A DNA stretch of 64,000 nucleotides from Chitinophaga sp. CF418 (GTDB lineage: Bacteria > Bacteroidota > Bacteroidia > Chitinophagales > Chitinophagaceae), in the NCBI RefSeq assembly GCF_900142925.1, contig NZ_FRCN01000014.1, forward strand, positions 248,001-312,000. Direction: 5' to 3'. The notes under the pieces were generated by a model. That model did not search any database. It was not told the origin of the DNA and was given only the letters and a program-made list of their open reading frames with translations. Positions 43,647 to 52,924 of this stretch are shown piece after piece. The position numbers and the translations under genes are program-made. How positions within the stretch are numbered: the stretch's first letter is position 1; each line of letters begins with the position of its first letter.

Positions 43647-44978
43647 TCAATAACCGGGATTAGGGTCCAGCGCACCGTCGGCGCTTAGCTCCACGGCAGG
43701 AATAGGCATTACATATTTGCGGCCGTCTGTTACACCCAATACTGTAGCGGCTCGATTGGTTCTAACCAGATCGTACCAGCGGTGTGGTTCAAAAGCGAAC
43801 TCCAGCCTTCTCTCATTTTCTATAGCCAACAAAATATCTCCCTGCGAGGTGGCAGTGCTGGCTGTCAGCCCGGCCCTGTCGCGAACAGCATCAAGATCTG
43901 CCAATGCTCCTTCCAGCTGCCCCAGTTGCGCTCTTGCTTCTGCACGGATGAGATACTGCTCCGCAATACGCAGCACATATGCAGGATCGGTAGCCGGGCT
44001 GCGGTAATAGAAGTTGCCATACCACAGTCCCTGGTTGGTAATGGCCACGGCGGCCTTACGGTTACCACCATTGGCCGGATCATTGATCAGCGCAATAAAG
44101 GCGTCATTGGGCGCCCATTGACGGGTACCGCCATTGGCAGGTGGCTGCCAGTAACCCCGGTGCGCGTTAACATTGTTGGCGCTGTAGGATATTTCGAAGA
44201 TGGATTCGTTTGTAGCCACCACATTATTGGCGAAGAAGGCGCTATAGGGCTTTATAAGGCTATATTTGGCGTCGGGTATCAGTTTTGAGGCATAGGCCCC
44301 GGCCTGCTCCCAATTCTGTCTATAGAGGTAAAAACGGGCCATTAATGCCCATACTGTTTTCCGGGTGGCACGGTAGCGGTTAGTTGTTTCCGGCAACAGC
44401 GGTTCCGCCGTCTGCAAATCACTCAGTACCTGCGCATAGGTCTGTTCCAGCGTACTCCGTTTAAGGCCCCTGGTATCGTTAATGTTCGTAGTTGCTTTCA
44501 GCACCAGCTGTACGCCGCCCCAGGTACGGGCCAGATCAAAATAAGCCAGCGCACGTATGAAATAGGCCTCGCCTATTAAAACATTCTTTTCATCCTGCGT
44601 AAAAGTAGCATCTGTCACACCAGGCACTTTATCAATCACCTGGTTGGCCCTGTTGATAGTAGAATATATCCCAGCCCAGACGGTGGCCACATTGGCGTTA
44701 TCGGCCTTTACATTGTGCGAAATGAACTGCTGTATCACTGACTGCGATCCCGTCCACTGGATATTATCTCCAGATAAATAACCAATGGTCTGAAAAAGGG
44801 ACCCGTAATAAGCATCGTCTCCCAATTCACGATACACGCCTCTTACGGCCGTTTGTGCGGAAGCTTCATCAACAATCGTCGCATCATCCGAAACGGAATC
44901 GCGGGGCGCTACATCCAGGAAGTCCTGGCAGGAAGAAAGCAGTAGTACAAGTGGTAATATGCGGATAAGTGATTTCAT
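43647..44978 (-). CDS. SusD/RagB-family outer-membrane lipoprotein
   Basis: 443 residues with a lipoprotein signal (ILPLVLLLSSCQDFLDVAP, lipid Cys near 17). TPR-like helices of the SusD fold follow (NRANQVIDKVPG, IRALAYFDLARTWGGVQLVL, LLPETTNRYRATRKTVWALM) and the usual C-terminus ENERRLEFAFEPHRWYDLVR with YVMPIPAVEL. It caps the SusC transporter encoded 21 bases upstream and captures its ligand. Which ligand is unknown; no glycoside hydrolase is in this operon, so it need not be a sugar. Confidence 0.94.
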   Translation of the reverse strand: MKSLIRILPLVLLLSSCQDFLDVAPRDSVSDDATIVDEASAQTAVRGVYRELGDDAYYGSLFQTIGYLSGDNIQWTGSQSVIQQFISHNVKADNANVATVWAGIYSTINRANQVIDKVPGVTDATFTQDEKNVLIGEAYFIRALAYFDLARTWGGVQLVLKATTNINDTRGLKRSTLEQTYAQVLSDLQTAEPLLPETTNRYRATRKTVWALMARFYLYRQNWEQAGAYASKLIPDAKYSLIKPYSAFFANNVVATNESIFEISYSANNVNAHRGYWQPPANGGTRQWAPNDAFIALINDPANGGNRKAAVAITNQGLWYGNFYYRSPATDPAYVLRIAEQYLIRAEARAQLGQLEGALADLDAVRDRAGLTASTATSQGDILLAIENERRLEFAFEPHRWYDLVRTNRAATVLGVTDGRKYVMPIPAVELSADGALDPNPGY

Positions 44979-44999
44979 GATCTTCTTCTTTAATGTTTC

Positions 45000-47900
45000 C
45001 TATAATGTCACATTCAAACCAAACTGCAGGGTACGGGACTGTGGCGGTGTGCCCAGGTCAATACCCTGTACCGTTTGTGTGGCAGTCACGTTTGCTTCAG
45101 GATCAGGGCCTGTGTATTTTGTAAGCAGCCACAGGTTATTTCCGGCCGCGTAAACGCGCAGCCCATCTATATGCCAGCGGCTGGTCAGTGACTTAGGCAG
45201 TGTATAACCTATGGTCAGCGCCTGTAAACGCAGGAAGGAACCATTCTCAATAAAACGGCTGTTCTGTTCCAGCGTATAGTTGTTACCTACTTTCGTCAGA
45301 CGTGGCACGTCTGTGATATCACCCTCTTTTTGCCAGCGTTTCAGCTGACTGGCAAACAATACCCTGTTCGCATCGCGGGTACCGCCACCTTCTCCAAAGA
45401 AGCGGTTCAGGTTTAATACTTTGTTACCATACTGGAAGTTGAACTGCACAGCCGCGTCAAATGATTTCCAGGAAAAGCTGTTATTGATACCACCGAAGAA
45501 TTTTGGCAAAGCATTCCCTACAATCTGCCTGTCAGCTACCGTGATACTACCATCCCCATTCACATCCTGGAATACCGCATTACCCGTTTTAGGATCTACA
45601 TACAATTGTTTGTACATCCAGAAGGAATACATGGAATATCCCTGCTGCATCCTGATCCAGTCGCGGTTATACTGCGTGATCGGTACCGGCAGTTTTTCCA
45701 CCTTGTTCACGTTTCCGGAAATAGTAAAGGATGTATTCCAGGTGAAATCACCACGTTTGATATTCTCAGAGCGGATAGCCACTTCATATCCCTTGTTGCT
45801 GATCTCTCCTGCATTGGAATAATAGGTTGTATACCCCGTATTGGAAGGAACGGGTAATTGCAACAGGACGTCTGTTGTTTTCTTTGAATAGACATTCACT
45901 TCGAGCGTTACACGTCCATCCAGGAAACCTGCATCCAATCCCAGGTTGGCCTGTGTTGTCTTCTCCCAGCGCAGGTCCGGATTGGCAAGCTGCAGTGGAG
46001 CAGTCGCAGCTTTATCTCCGCCGCTTTCTGCATCAGGATAACCGCCGGAGCCTGTCCACAAGCCACGGGCTGCATAATCATTGATACCACTCTGATTACC
46101 GGTCACACCATAGCTGGCCCGTAATTTCAGGTCGCTGAGGAATTGTACATCCTTCAGGAACTGCTCTTCCTTCAAACGCCATGCTGCACCAACGGCAGGG
46201 AAATACCCCCAGCGGTGGTTACTGCCGAAGCGGGAAGAACCATCAGCGCGAATGCTTAGTTCCAGGTAGTACTTACTGTCGTAGTTGTAATCAACGCGGG
46301 AAAAGAAAGAGGCGAGTGTACCCTGCGTCCATGTCTGCCCTGCCGTACGGGTGGAAGCGGATGAGATATCTTTATAGGCATTGTTCGGAAAACCTGTACC
46401 CTGGGCAAAAGTCCTCCCCAGTGTATTCTGCTGGATGGTATTACCCACTACGGCACCAAACGTATGTCCGCGGCCCAGCTTTTTACGATAGGATAATGTC
46501 TGCTCATTGATCCAGGTACTATTCTGCGTGATGGAAGATGTAGCTAACCCATTAGTGGGTGCAGCGCCCAGCTGAGTCTTATCATTCCAGTATTCTGATT
46601 CATCATAGTTGTTATAATCCACACTCCAGCTGGTGCGGAACTTCAGGTCACGCAGTATTTCCGCTTCTGCATATACGTTACCGATATATCTTAAACTGAT
46701 AGTATGCACATCATAGTTATTCAGCAATACCTGCAGGTTATCAAAACCGGCCCAACGGGCAGGAGTACCATCGGGATTGGTTTCCGGCAGATAGGTAGGT
46801 GTATGTAATGCTGACTGCAGTAAGCCTCCCTGCGGCCCGTCACCTGCACGCGCCTGATTCCTGTAGGAACGGGTAATACCATTACTCACGCCTATCTGCA
46901 CCCTGTCATTGATCTTATGATCAACATTCAGTTTCAGACTGGTTCTTTCAAAGAAAACAGGACGGATATTCGCTTCCTGTTTTGTGTAACCGGCACCTAT
47001 ATAGAATTTAGTTTTTTCTGAACCGCCATTCAGCGACAGGTCATAGTTGGCCAGTTGTCCTGTACGGAAAAGCTCATCCAGCCTGTCATAGGTTTTCTGT
47101 TCTTCCGGCAGTCCGCGTCCACCTTCCGTGACAGGACGGAATGGACGGTTAGCAAATGTCTGGTTCAGAGAAGGATTATCTATACCTGTATTGATCCAGT
47201 ATTCATTGATTAGTGTAGCATGCTGAGGACCGGTCGTTAAGTCCCATAATTTCGGCGCTTTTGCAAAACCATGTGACACATTCACATTGACCTTAGTACG
47301 CTCGCCATAGTTGCCCCGTTTGGTAGTAACGATCACAACACCGTTTGCACCACGTGAGCCATAGATAGCAGTGGCGCTGGCATCTTTCAATACTTCTATA
47401 CTGGCGATATCAGCCGGATTAATATCTGCGATAGGAGAGGTTGCACGACCTCCTGTACTAACCGTCTGCAGGCTGGTGTTATTCACAAACACACCATCTA
47501 CCACATACAAAGGATCATTGCCCGCATTAATGGAAGTAGTACCACGTACACGTACAAAGACACCATCTCCGGGCACACCGGTGTTGGAGTTGATCTGCAG
47601 CCCGGCAGCCTTTCCCTGTAACTGGGCGTCAAAGCCAGCCACAGGTACATTCTTTGTTTCAGCAGCATTGATGGTTGATACAGAACTGGTCAGGTTACGG
47701 CGTTCCTGTGTACCATAACCTACCACCACTACTTCGCTGAGTTTCTTATCGTCTGTTTCCAGTTGAATACTGAGATGACCGTTTGCGCCGACCTTTACCT
47801 CCTGCGGTTTATAGCCGAGATAGCTGAAGACAAGCACTGCATCTGACGGCACATTCAATTCGAAAGAACCGTCTATACGTGTCAGGGCGCCCCGTTTTGA

Positions 47901-48131
47901 GCCCTTTACTACTACACTTACACCCGGCAGTTGCTGACCATTGGTGTCTGTTACCTTTCCTTTTACAGGAACGTCTGCCGGGAGATTGCGGGTAACAGCA
48001 TTTTTATTGGCAGTTGGCAGTACCGCCCCCCATATTTCCGAGCTTCCCAGTACAGCGGGAATGAGCAGGAACCCCGCATTTCGCGCAAGCCTGCGTATCA
48101 CAGGAGCATGCCCATAATCAAAAAATGACAT
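45000..48131 (-). CDS. SusC/RagA-family TonB-dependent outer-membrane transporter
   Basis: 1043 residues. The N-terminal carboxypeptidase-regulatory-like domain (VKGKVTDTNGQQLPGVSVVV) is followed by a TonB-box-like segment, LSEVVVVGYGTQ, and a plug domain with SSVSTINAAETKNVPV and IEVLKDASATAIYGSRGANG. The C-terminal part is a 22-strand barrel ending LQFGLNVTL. The first 36 residues contain an unusual signal region (MSFFDYGHAPVIRRLARNAG), which may mean the true start is internal. With SusD it forms the nutrient-uptake pair. It lies 29 bases downstream of the molybdoenzyme gene. Confidence 0.94.
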   Translation of the reverse strand: MSFFDYGHAPVIRRLARNAGFLLIPAVLGSSEIWGAVLPTANKNAVTRNLPADVPVKGKVTDTNGQQLPGVSVVVKGSKRGALTRIDGSFELNVPSDAVLVFSYLGYKPQEVKVGANGHLSIQLETDDKKLSEVVVVGYGTQERRNLTSSVSTINAAETKNVPVAGFDAQLQGKAAGLQINSNTGVPGDGVFVRVRGTTSINAGNDPLYVVDGVFVNNTSLQTVSTGGRATSPIADINPADIASIEVLKDASATAIYGSRGANGVVIVTTKRGNYGERTKVNVNVSHGFAKAPKLWDLTTGPQHATLINEYWINTGIDNPSLNQTFANRPFRPVTEGGRGLPEEQKTYDRLDELFRTGQLANYDLSLNGGSEKTKFYIGAGYTKQEANIRPVFFERTSLKLNVDHKINDRVQIGVSNGITRSYRNQARAGDGPQGGLLQSALHTPTYLPETNPDGTPARWAGFDNLQVLLNNYDVHTISLRYIGNVYAEAEILRDLKFRTSWSVDYNNYDESEYWNDKTQLGAAPTNGLATSSITQNSTWINEQTLSYRKKLGRGHTFGAVVGNTIQQNTLGRTFAQGTGFPNNAYKDISSASTRTAGQTWTQGTLASFFSRVDYNYDSKYYLELSIRADGSSRFGSNHRWGYFPAVGAAWRLKEEQFLKDVQFLSDLKLRASYGVTGNQSGINDYAARGLWTGSGGYPDAESGGDKAATAPLQLANPDLRWEKTTQANLGLDAGFLDGRVTLEVNVYSKKTTDVLLQLPVPSNTGYTTYYSNAGEISNKGYEVAIRSENIKRGDFTWNTSFTISGNVNKVEKLPVPITQYNRDWIRMQQGYSMYSFWMYKQLYVDPKTGNAVFQDVNGDGSITVADRQIVGNALPKFFGGINNSFSWKSFDAAVQFNFQYGNKVLNLNRFFGEGGGTRDANRVLFASQLKRWQKEGDITDVPRLTKVGNNYTLEQNSRFIENGSFLRLQALTIGYTLPKSLTSRWHIDGLRVYAAGNNLWLLTKYTGPDPEANVTATQTVQGIDLGTPPQSRTLQFGLNVTL

Positions 48132-48160
48132 ATAGTTGATTGGTTTTTATATTGATTATT

Positions 48161-49378
48161 CTATTTCCATTTCTCAGGACTATACACTACCTGCCCGTCC
48201 CGTTTGATCAGCCATGCCGTAACAGGATTGAGGTGATATCCCGTACCGATACCGCGGGCGGCAATCAATTCCTGCAGACCGGGTTGTACATAGCCTGTTT
48301 CGTCAATAGCGCGGCTCATAATAGCTGTAGTATCCCCGTTCCATTGCCATAAGTATCTGAAATAAGTATGTGCCTTGTCTAACACAGGTTCCTGCAGGCG
48401 CGCAGCATTCCAGGTTTTTCCTGCATCTGTACTTACCTCTACCTGGCGGATCTTCCCACGTCCGCTCCAGGCTAGCCCCCTTATTTCCACCCATCCCTTC
48501 TCCAGTTGTGCAGGGTAGGCCGGATAAGTGATAATAGAGCGGGCATCCATGGTAAAGCTGAACTGCCGGATCTTACCATCTTTTACAGGTTCTGTGTATT
48601 TGGAAGTCTCTTCTCTCGTCATAAAAGGGCCGTCTGACAATTCAATACGGCGTATCCATTTCACACTGGTGTTGCCTTCCCACCCCGGTAGCAGCAGCCT
48701 TGCCGGGTATCCTTGTTGGGGGCGAATTGCCTCCCCATTTTGTGCATAAACTATCATAGCATCCTCCCAGCCCTTACTGACGGGAATGCTACGTGTCATT
48801 ACTGCAGCATCTGACCCCTCCGCCAGGAACCAGGTAGCCTTCGGATTGACGCCTACTTCCCGGAATAAGGTGGATAGCATCACCCCGGTCCATTCGCTCT
48901 GGCTCGTTAGTCCGCAGATATCCTGAGGGGTAATGCTTTCTTTATCCGGCTTTCTGAAATTGCCCGAACATTCTATAAAGCAGATCCTGGATACAGAAGG
49001 AAACCGCTTCAGGTCGGCCAGGGAAAAGACAGTCGGCCTGTCTACCATGCCATGAATCATCAACTCATAGCTGTTGGGATCAATAGCAGGCACACCCGCA
49101 TGATGACGTTCGAAATGCAGGTCTGAAGGCGTGATCATGCCATAGAGATCCTGTAAAGGTGTCTGTGAAGAAGTGAGGGAAGGCTTTCTTTGCGGATGTT
49201 CAAATGGAGATCTTGTACCCAGTACACCGGGCAGCGGCCCCACCTGTTTGGTAGGATCAAAAGCCGTTTCGGGTATACCTGTCTGGACCATTTTGCCAAA
49301 AGATGACTTTACCAGTGCCACAGCAGCTGTGGCAGCACCTCCCAGCAAAAGGCGACGACGCGTCATCTTTTGACTCAT
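48161..49378 (-). CDS. Tat-exported sulfite-oxidase-family molybdoenzyme (SorA/SorT-like)
   Basis: 405 residues with a twin-arginine signal (TRRRLLLGGAATAAVALVKS). The molybdopterin domain contains SDLHFERHHAGVPAIDPNSY, RFPSVSRICFIECSGNFRKP (the Mo-ligand Cys near 137), and QGYPARLLLPGWEGNTSVKW. A C-terminal Mo-co dimerisation domain follows (YPAQLEKGWVEIRGLAWSGR, VEVSTDAGKTWNAARL). This is the sulfite oxidase/sulfite dehydrogenase family. The cytochrome c gene 43 bases upstream would take its electrons, as in SorAB. Sulfite is the likely but unproven substrate, because close relatives oxidise other sulfur compounds. Confidence 0.88.
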   Translation of the reverse strand: MSQKMTRRRLLLGGAATAAVALVKSSFGKMVQTGIPETAFDPTKQVGPLPGVLGTRSPFEHPQRKPSLTSSQTPLQDLYGMITPSDLHFERHHAGVPAIDPNSYELMIHGMVDRPTVFSLADLKRFPSVSRICFIECSGNFRKPDKESITPQDICGLTSQSEWTGVMLSTLFREVGVNPKATWFLAEGSDAAVMTRSIPVSKGWEDAMIVYAQNGEAIRPQQGYPARLLLPGWEGNTSVKWIRRIELSDGPFMTREETSKYTEPVKDGKIRQFSFTMDARSIITYPAYPAQLEKGWVEIRGLAWSGRGKIRQVEVSTDAGKTWNAARLQEPVLDKAHTYFRYLWQWNGDTTAIMSRAIDETGYVQPGLQELIAARGIGTGYHLNPVTAWLIKRDGQVVYSPEKWK

Positions 49379-49421
49379 ATTAAGTTCAATTTCGAATTAC
49401 AGTTTTGTACAACACATAAGG

Positions 49422-49997
49422 TTATTCATATGGTCCGTCCCCTCCTTTTCTGCTGTCTGTGACATAATATCTCCTGGCAGGCATGACAATGCCAGGTAAG
49501 GTTTTCGCATTAATGACAGCATCTGCGCCAATCAGTTTGTTGGCATGTAACAGCCAGGCTGTAACACTGTATACTTCGTTATCTGATAGTGAGCCCGGCG
49601 CATTAAAAGGCATTGCACGACGTACATAGTCAAAAATAGTCGTGGCATACGGCCAGTAATTACCAATAGCTTTCACGCGTTTTGGCGCCTGGTCGAAAGG
49701 TGGTGCATCTACAGTATCAGGCGCCACAAGTATGTTGTATGGCCCTTCTACGCCGGTAGTACCATGACAGGAAGCACATTTTGCAGCATAGATCAACGCA
49801 CCATTCTGCACAGTACCACTCCCTGCAGGCAATCCTTTACCATCCGGACGGATAGCAATAGCCTTCGTCGCTATTTCTTTTTCTGTAGCTGTCCGGCCAT
49901 ATCCGAAATGTACCGGTATAGCTGTATTACGGCGTTCACAGGCAATCATGAGGGTACCTGCAACGCAGGCCCAAAATGGCATTCGTAGCTTAAACAT
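49422..49997 (-). CDS. c-type cytochrome, SorB-like electron acceptor
   Basis: 191 residues. The N-terminus (PFWACVAGTLMIACERRN) is a lipoprotein-type signal. One heme site, KCASCHGTTGVEGPYN, lies near residue 70, and a distal Met is likely in RRAMPFNAPGSL with the following DNEVYSVTAWLLHANKLIG helix. This is the layout of small monoheme cytochromes that accept electrons from sulfite dehydrogenases (SorB, SoxX-like). It is the first gene of the operon. A TATATTTG -7 box (50109-50102) and an operator-like dyad lie about 105-150 bases upstream. Confidence 0.87.
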   Translation of the reverse strand: MFKLRMPFWACVAGTLMIACERRNTAIPVHFGYGRTATEKEIATKAIAIRPDGKGLPAGSGTVQNGALIYAAKCASCHGTTGVEGPYNILVAPDTVDAPPFDQAPKRVKAIGNYWPYATTIFDYVRRAMPFNAPGSLSDNEVYSVTAWLLHANKLIGADAVINAKTLPGIVMPARRYYVTDSRKGGDGPYE

Positions 49998-50101
49998 CAG
50001 ATAACTGAGACTTGGATCGTTGGTTGATTATAATGCGCAGAGTATAACCGTTACCGGTTACTTGCATTAGTCTCTTGGTGGGAGCACAATGATAATCGGT
50101 A

Positions 50102-50109
50102 CAAATATA
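50102..50109 (-). promoter_or_regulatory. -7 box of the cytochrome/molybdoenzyme/SusCD operon
   Basis: On the minus strand TATATTTG matches TAnnTTTG exactly. The -33 position (about 50129-50131) is occupied by the dyad at 50124-50150 and shows no TTG, as expected for an activator-dependent or repressor-covered promoter. The predicted leader is about 100 bases. Confidence 0.5.
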
Positions 50110-50123
50110 GATAGTTCATTCCT

Positions 50124-50150
50124 AAAAGTCTACTATTTATGTAGACTTTT
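50124..50150. promoter_or_regulatory. perfect 10-bp-arm operator-like dyad
   Basis: The core AGTCTAC (50127-50133) and GTAGACT (50141-50147) are perfect complements around TATTTAT. AAA and TTT flanks extend each arm to 10 bp. It overlaps the -33 region of the redox/SusCD operon. A near-identical site lies at 57888-57908. Confidence 0.65.
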
Positions 50151-50201
50151 ATATGAATGGTAATATTGAACCAATATAAATGGGTATATGAAGAGCAAAT
50201 A

Positions 50202-50453
50202 TTAGTGTTCCATCATATCCAATATGTCTGTCCAGATGATACGGGCTATCTGTTCACTCTCAATAGTTTTAACCCGTTCGTCAGAGGTAATCATACGATC
50301 TTCCTGCCAGTCTATCTCTTCAGGCATAAAATCCCTTAGAATATTTCCGCTGGTGATAACTTCGTATGTCGTTTCCTGAGCAACATCGTCCACAGTGATC
50401 GCAAGCTGATACGATCTACCTTCGATATAAACTGTTATTGTACGCCTTTCCAT
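50202..50453 (-). CDS. small hypothetical protein (83 aa)
   Basis: Started at ATG 50453 (MERRTITVYIEGRSYQLAIT); the longer frame needs a TTG. The 83-residue protein is acidic and has no signal or membrane segment. It looks like a compact alpha/beta fold: a beta hairpin, then VDDVAQETTYEVITSGNILR, FMPEEIDWQEDRM and a C-terminal helix (EQIARIIWTDILDMMEH). I do not recognise a family. It lies upstream of and in the same direction as the cytochrome gene, but the operon's own promoter lies between them. Confidence 0.55.
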   Translation of the reverse strand: MERRTITVYIEGRSYQLAITVDDVAQETTYEVITSGNILRDFMPEEIDWQEDRMITSDERVKTIESEQIARIIWTDILDMMEH

Positions 50454-50540
50454 AACAAACAATTAAAACAATCAATTAATAAGGGGTCTCACTACGGATC
50501 ATTCCATAGCAGATTAAGTTGGAGAGATTCTATTGATATA

Positions 50541-50660
50541 TTATTGGCTGCTGACTACCGGGAGTACACTAAAGTTGTCACTGTTCACTAGTAAACCTGC
50601 TTTTGTTCCCTCTACGCTTCTCTTCATCGCTTTTTGACCCTTGCTCGTATACGTCTTCAT
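50541..50660 (-). CDS. possible small peptide gene (39 aa)
   Basis: From ATG 50660 the frame gives MKTYTSKGQKAMKRSVEGTK and ends NSDNFSVLPVVSSQ. The basic N-terminus and Ser/Val-rich C-terminus resemble a peptide precursor in general shape, but no leader motif or modification enzyme is nearby. The frame stays open upstream to 50768. Weak support. Confidence 0.25.
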   Translation of the reverse strand: MKTYTSKGQKAMKRSVEGTKAGLLVNSDNFSVLPVVSSQ

Positions 50661-50768
50661 AATCTCACAATTAAATGGGTTAGTAATAAGCTGACATACT
50701 AAATAGAACAAAATATTTGCCAGTATGTTTTTAATTGTAAACTGTGGAATAATTCTCCCCAACTCCAA

Positions 50769-51369
50769 AGATCAACGGGTCTCTCCGTGGTAAAAAGTGC
50801 GCGTTATGTAGGCATTCGGGGCAACACAAAATCGCCTCAAAACAATTGTAAATCAATATATTTATAGGAAAAATTGATCCTTATGGGAGGAATCACAGGC
50901 GAGCCCTGCTATATTGGCACATCGGGGTCTTATTTAGAGCTGCAACGTCCAAAAATTGGAATTAATTTCCACCCGCGGGAAAGTACCTTGACTAGTATCC
51001 TATACCGCCAGTGAAATTGTTCCTGTAACTAACCGGCCGGGTTCTCTTTTATATAGCTGATATTATAGCTATCTTTCTCTGCATTCACGTTATTGGGTTA
51101 ACAACCTACAAGCCGCACAGAACGTACAGCCTGTAGTTTGTTCTGTCTCTAAAGATGACTGAGTACTTATTTCGTGGTAATTAGCACAAAGGTCCCGGAG
51201 GACTTGTCTGCATAAAAAAGTCCGGCGGCTGATCATGCGATCGTTGAAATAATATGCCGGAATCCGAAATTAACAAAGCATCGCTTAAAAAGTTGCAAAT
51301 GGAAAGCAAATGAAGTGTAAACAATCTTAAACGAATTGTGAATGAAAATTAAATTTCCAATATTTAAAT
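50769..51369. other. 601-bp gap upstream of the RprX-like kinase gene
   Basis: No gene is convincing. A 43-codon ORF at 50883-51014 (starts MGGITGEPCYIG) has no supporting feature. A TATCTTTC box near 51080, one base from the -7 consensus, follows a short dyad TAGCT-N8-AGCTA and could start a transcript with a leader of about 290 bases. The region is AT-rich towards the kinase ATG. Confidence 0.4.
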
Positions 51370-52866
51370 ATGACTAGAAAATTATGGAGTTTATTAAAAC
51401 TGCCAGCTGAAAGAATATATTTGTTCTTCAGGAATTTTTCGATGAAGCATCCCTTTAAGATCTACATAACAACATCTATTATTTGCTTTCTGGTATTGGC
51501 GCTCGTTCAGTTTATTCTGGTCTATAATACCTATGATCTGCTTAACAGACGCTTCTACTACGAGAAAAAAAGTAAGATCAATGAGGAATACAGCAAGGCG
51601 ATCACGAATGATAAATTATTCCCCGGGGGACAAGCAATCATAGACAGCACCCTGGTGCCTCAGCTCAGAACATTGGAACAACTCTACTATACTGACACCA
51701 CAAAATTCCAGGTTCATTCACAACATCTATTAAATCAAATATTCCACCGGCTCATCAGATCACAGACAATCGACAGCCTGATGCGGCAGATCCGTGAAAA
51801 AGAGAATATAACAGACTCATTACGATATGCACTGAACATTGCCAGGATCGATATCATGACCGGCAACAAAAAATATATCAATATCTACGACAGCCGGAAA
51901 AAATATGAATTGATTGACGATTCACTGCAATGGTCTGACGGTATCCGCATTTATGGCGATCTGAAGAACCCTGACGAACGAAGCCAGGTGGCAAGATTGA
52001 ATGTCAGCAATGCAATGCCTTATACTTACGCCATGGCATTCAGCTTTCATGCGGAGCCTTTCAACCGCCGGCAGATGGTTTTCAGGCAGATGCGCCTGAT
52101 GCTGACCATGTCGCTCCTCTCCATGTTTGCCATTATTTTACTATTTTTCATCACCATGCGGAACTGGATAAAGCAGAAACGTCTTTCAGATGTTAAAACA
52201 GACTTTATCAATAATATCACGCATGAATTTCATACACCGTTGTCGGCCATTATGGTAGCCAACAAAAACATCCAGAATGAAAAGATACTGGATAACAAGA
52301 TGGCCATCAAATCGCTGTCAGATGTTATTGAACGGCAGTCGCACCGGTTGAAACTACTGTTCGGACAAGTACTGGATCTTGCTACTGTTGATAAATTATT
52401 CGTGCAGAAAAAGCCACACCATCTGAACATGCTGGTAAATGAAATTCTGACCGACTTCAGTATCAAGTTCTCCACTTCCAATGTGCAGATCGATTATACG
52501 CCTGCGGAGGAAGACCTGGTAGTAAACCTTGATAGTTTTCATTTTACTACCTTAATGCTGAATATACTGGACAATGCAGTGAAGTATAATCTCCAGCCTG
52601 TCAAAGACCTGGTGATAGTCATCAGCAATGACAAGGAGAATATTTACATTACTGTCTCTGACACCGGTATCGGAATGTCCAGGGAAACACTCAAACACAT
52701 CTTTGAGAAATTTTACAGATATCAGAAAGATCTGACGCAGAACACAAAGGGATTGGGACTAGGGCTGCACTATGTGAAACAATGCATAGATGCGCATAAA
52801 TGGAAATTAAAAGTAGACAGTGAAGTAGGAAAAGGGACTACATTTGTAATTGTGATCCCTGTATAA
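51370..52866 (+). CDS. RprX-like membrane sensor histidine kinase
   Basis: 498 residues. Two membrane helices (IICFLVLALVQFILV near 35-55 and MSLLSMFAIILLFFI near 246-262) frame a periplasmic sensor domain of about 190 residues with no recognisable fold. HisKA follows with INNITHEFHTPLSAIMV (His near 285), then HATPase (LNILDNAVKYN, VSDTGIGMS, GLGLGLHYVKQCI). The pairing with an OmpR-type regulator gene 58 bases downstream, and the sequence style, resemble the RprX/RprY system of Bacteroides. The signal is unknown. Confidence 0.9.
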   Translation: MTRKLWSLLKLPAERIYLFFRNFSMKHPFKIYITTSIICFLVLALVQFILVYNTYDLLNRRFYYEKKSKINEEYSKAITNDKLFPGGQAIIDSTLVPQLRTLEQLYYTDTTKFQVHSQHLLNQIFHRLIRSQTIDSLMRQIREKENITDSLRYALNIARIDIMTGNKKYINIYDSRKKYELIDDSLQWSDGIRIYGDLKNPDERSQVARLNVSNAMPYTYAMAFSFHAEPFNRRQMVFRQMRLMLTMSLLSMFAIILLFFITMRNWIKQKRLSDVKTDFINNITHEFHTPLSAIMVANKNIQNEKILDNKMAIKSLSDVIERQSHRLKLLFGQVLDLATVDKLFVQKKPHHLNMLVNEILTDFSIKFSTSNVQIDYTPAEEDLVVNLDSFHFTTLMLNILDNAVKYNLQPVKDLVIVISNDKENIYITVSDTGIGMSRETLKHIFEKFYRYQKDLTQNTKGLGLGLHYVKQCIDAHKWKLKVDSEVGKGTTFVIVIPV

Positions 52867-52924
52867 AATATTTTTTGTAATTAACGTAAACAGGTCGGCT
52901 GCTTCAAATTAAAAATTGAACGCT

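Noticed and set aside
50883..51014. 43-codon ORF upstream of the RprX-like gene
   Set aside because: No promoter, domain or codon pattern supports it.
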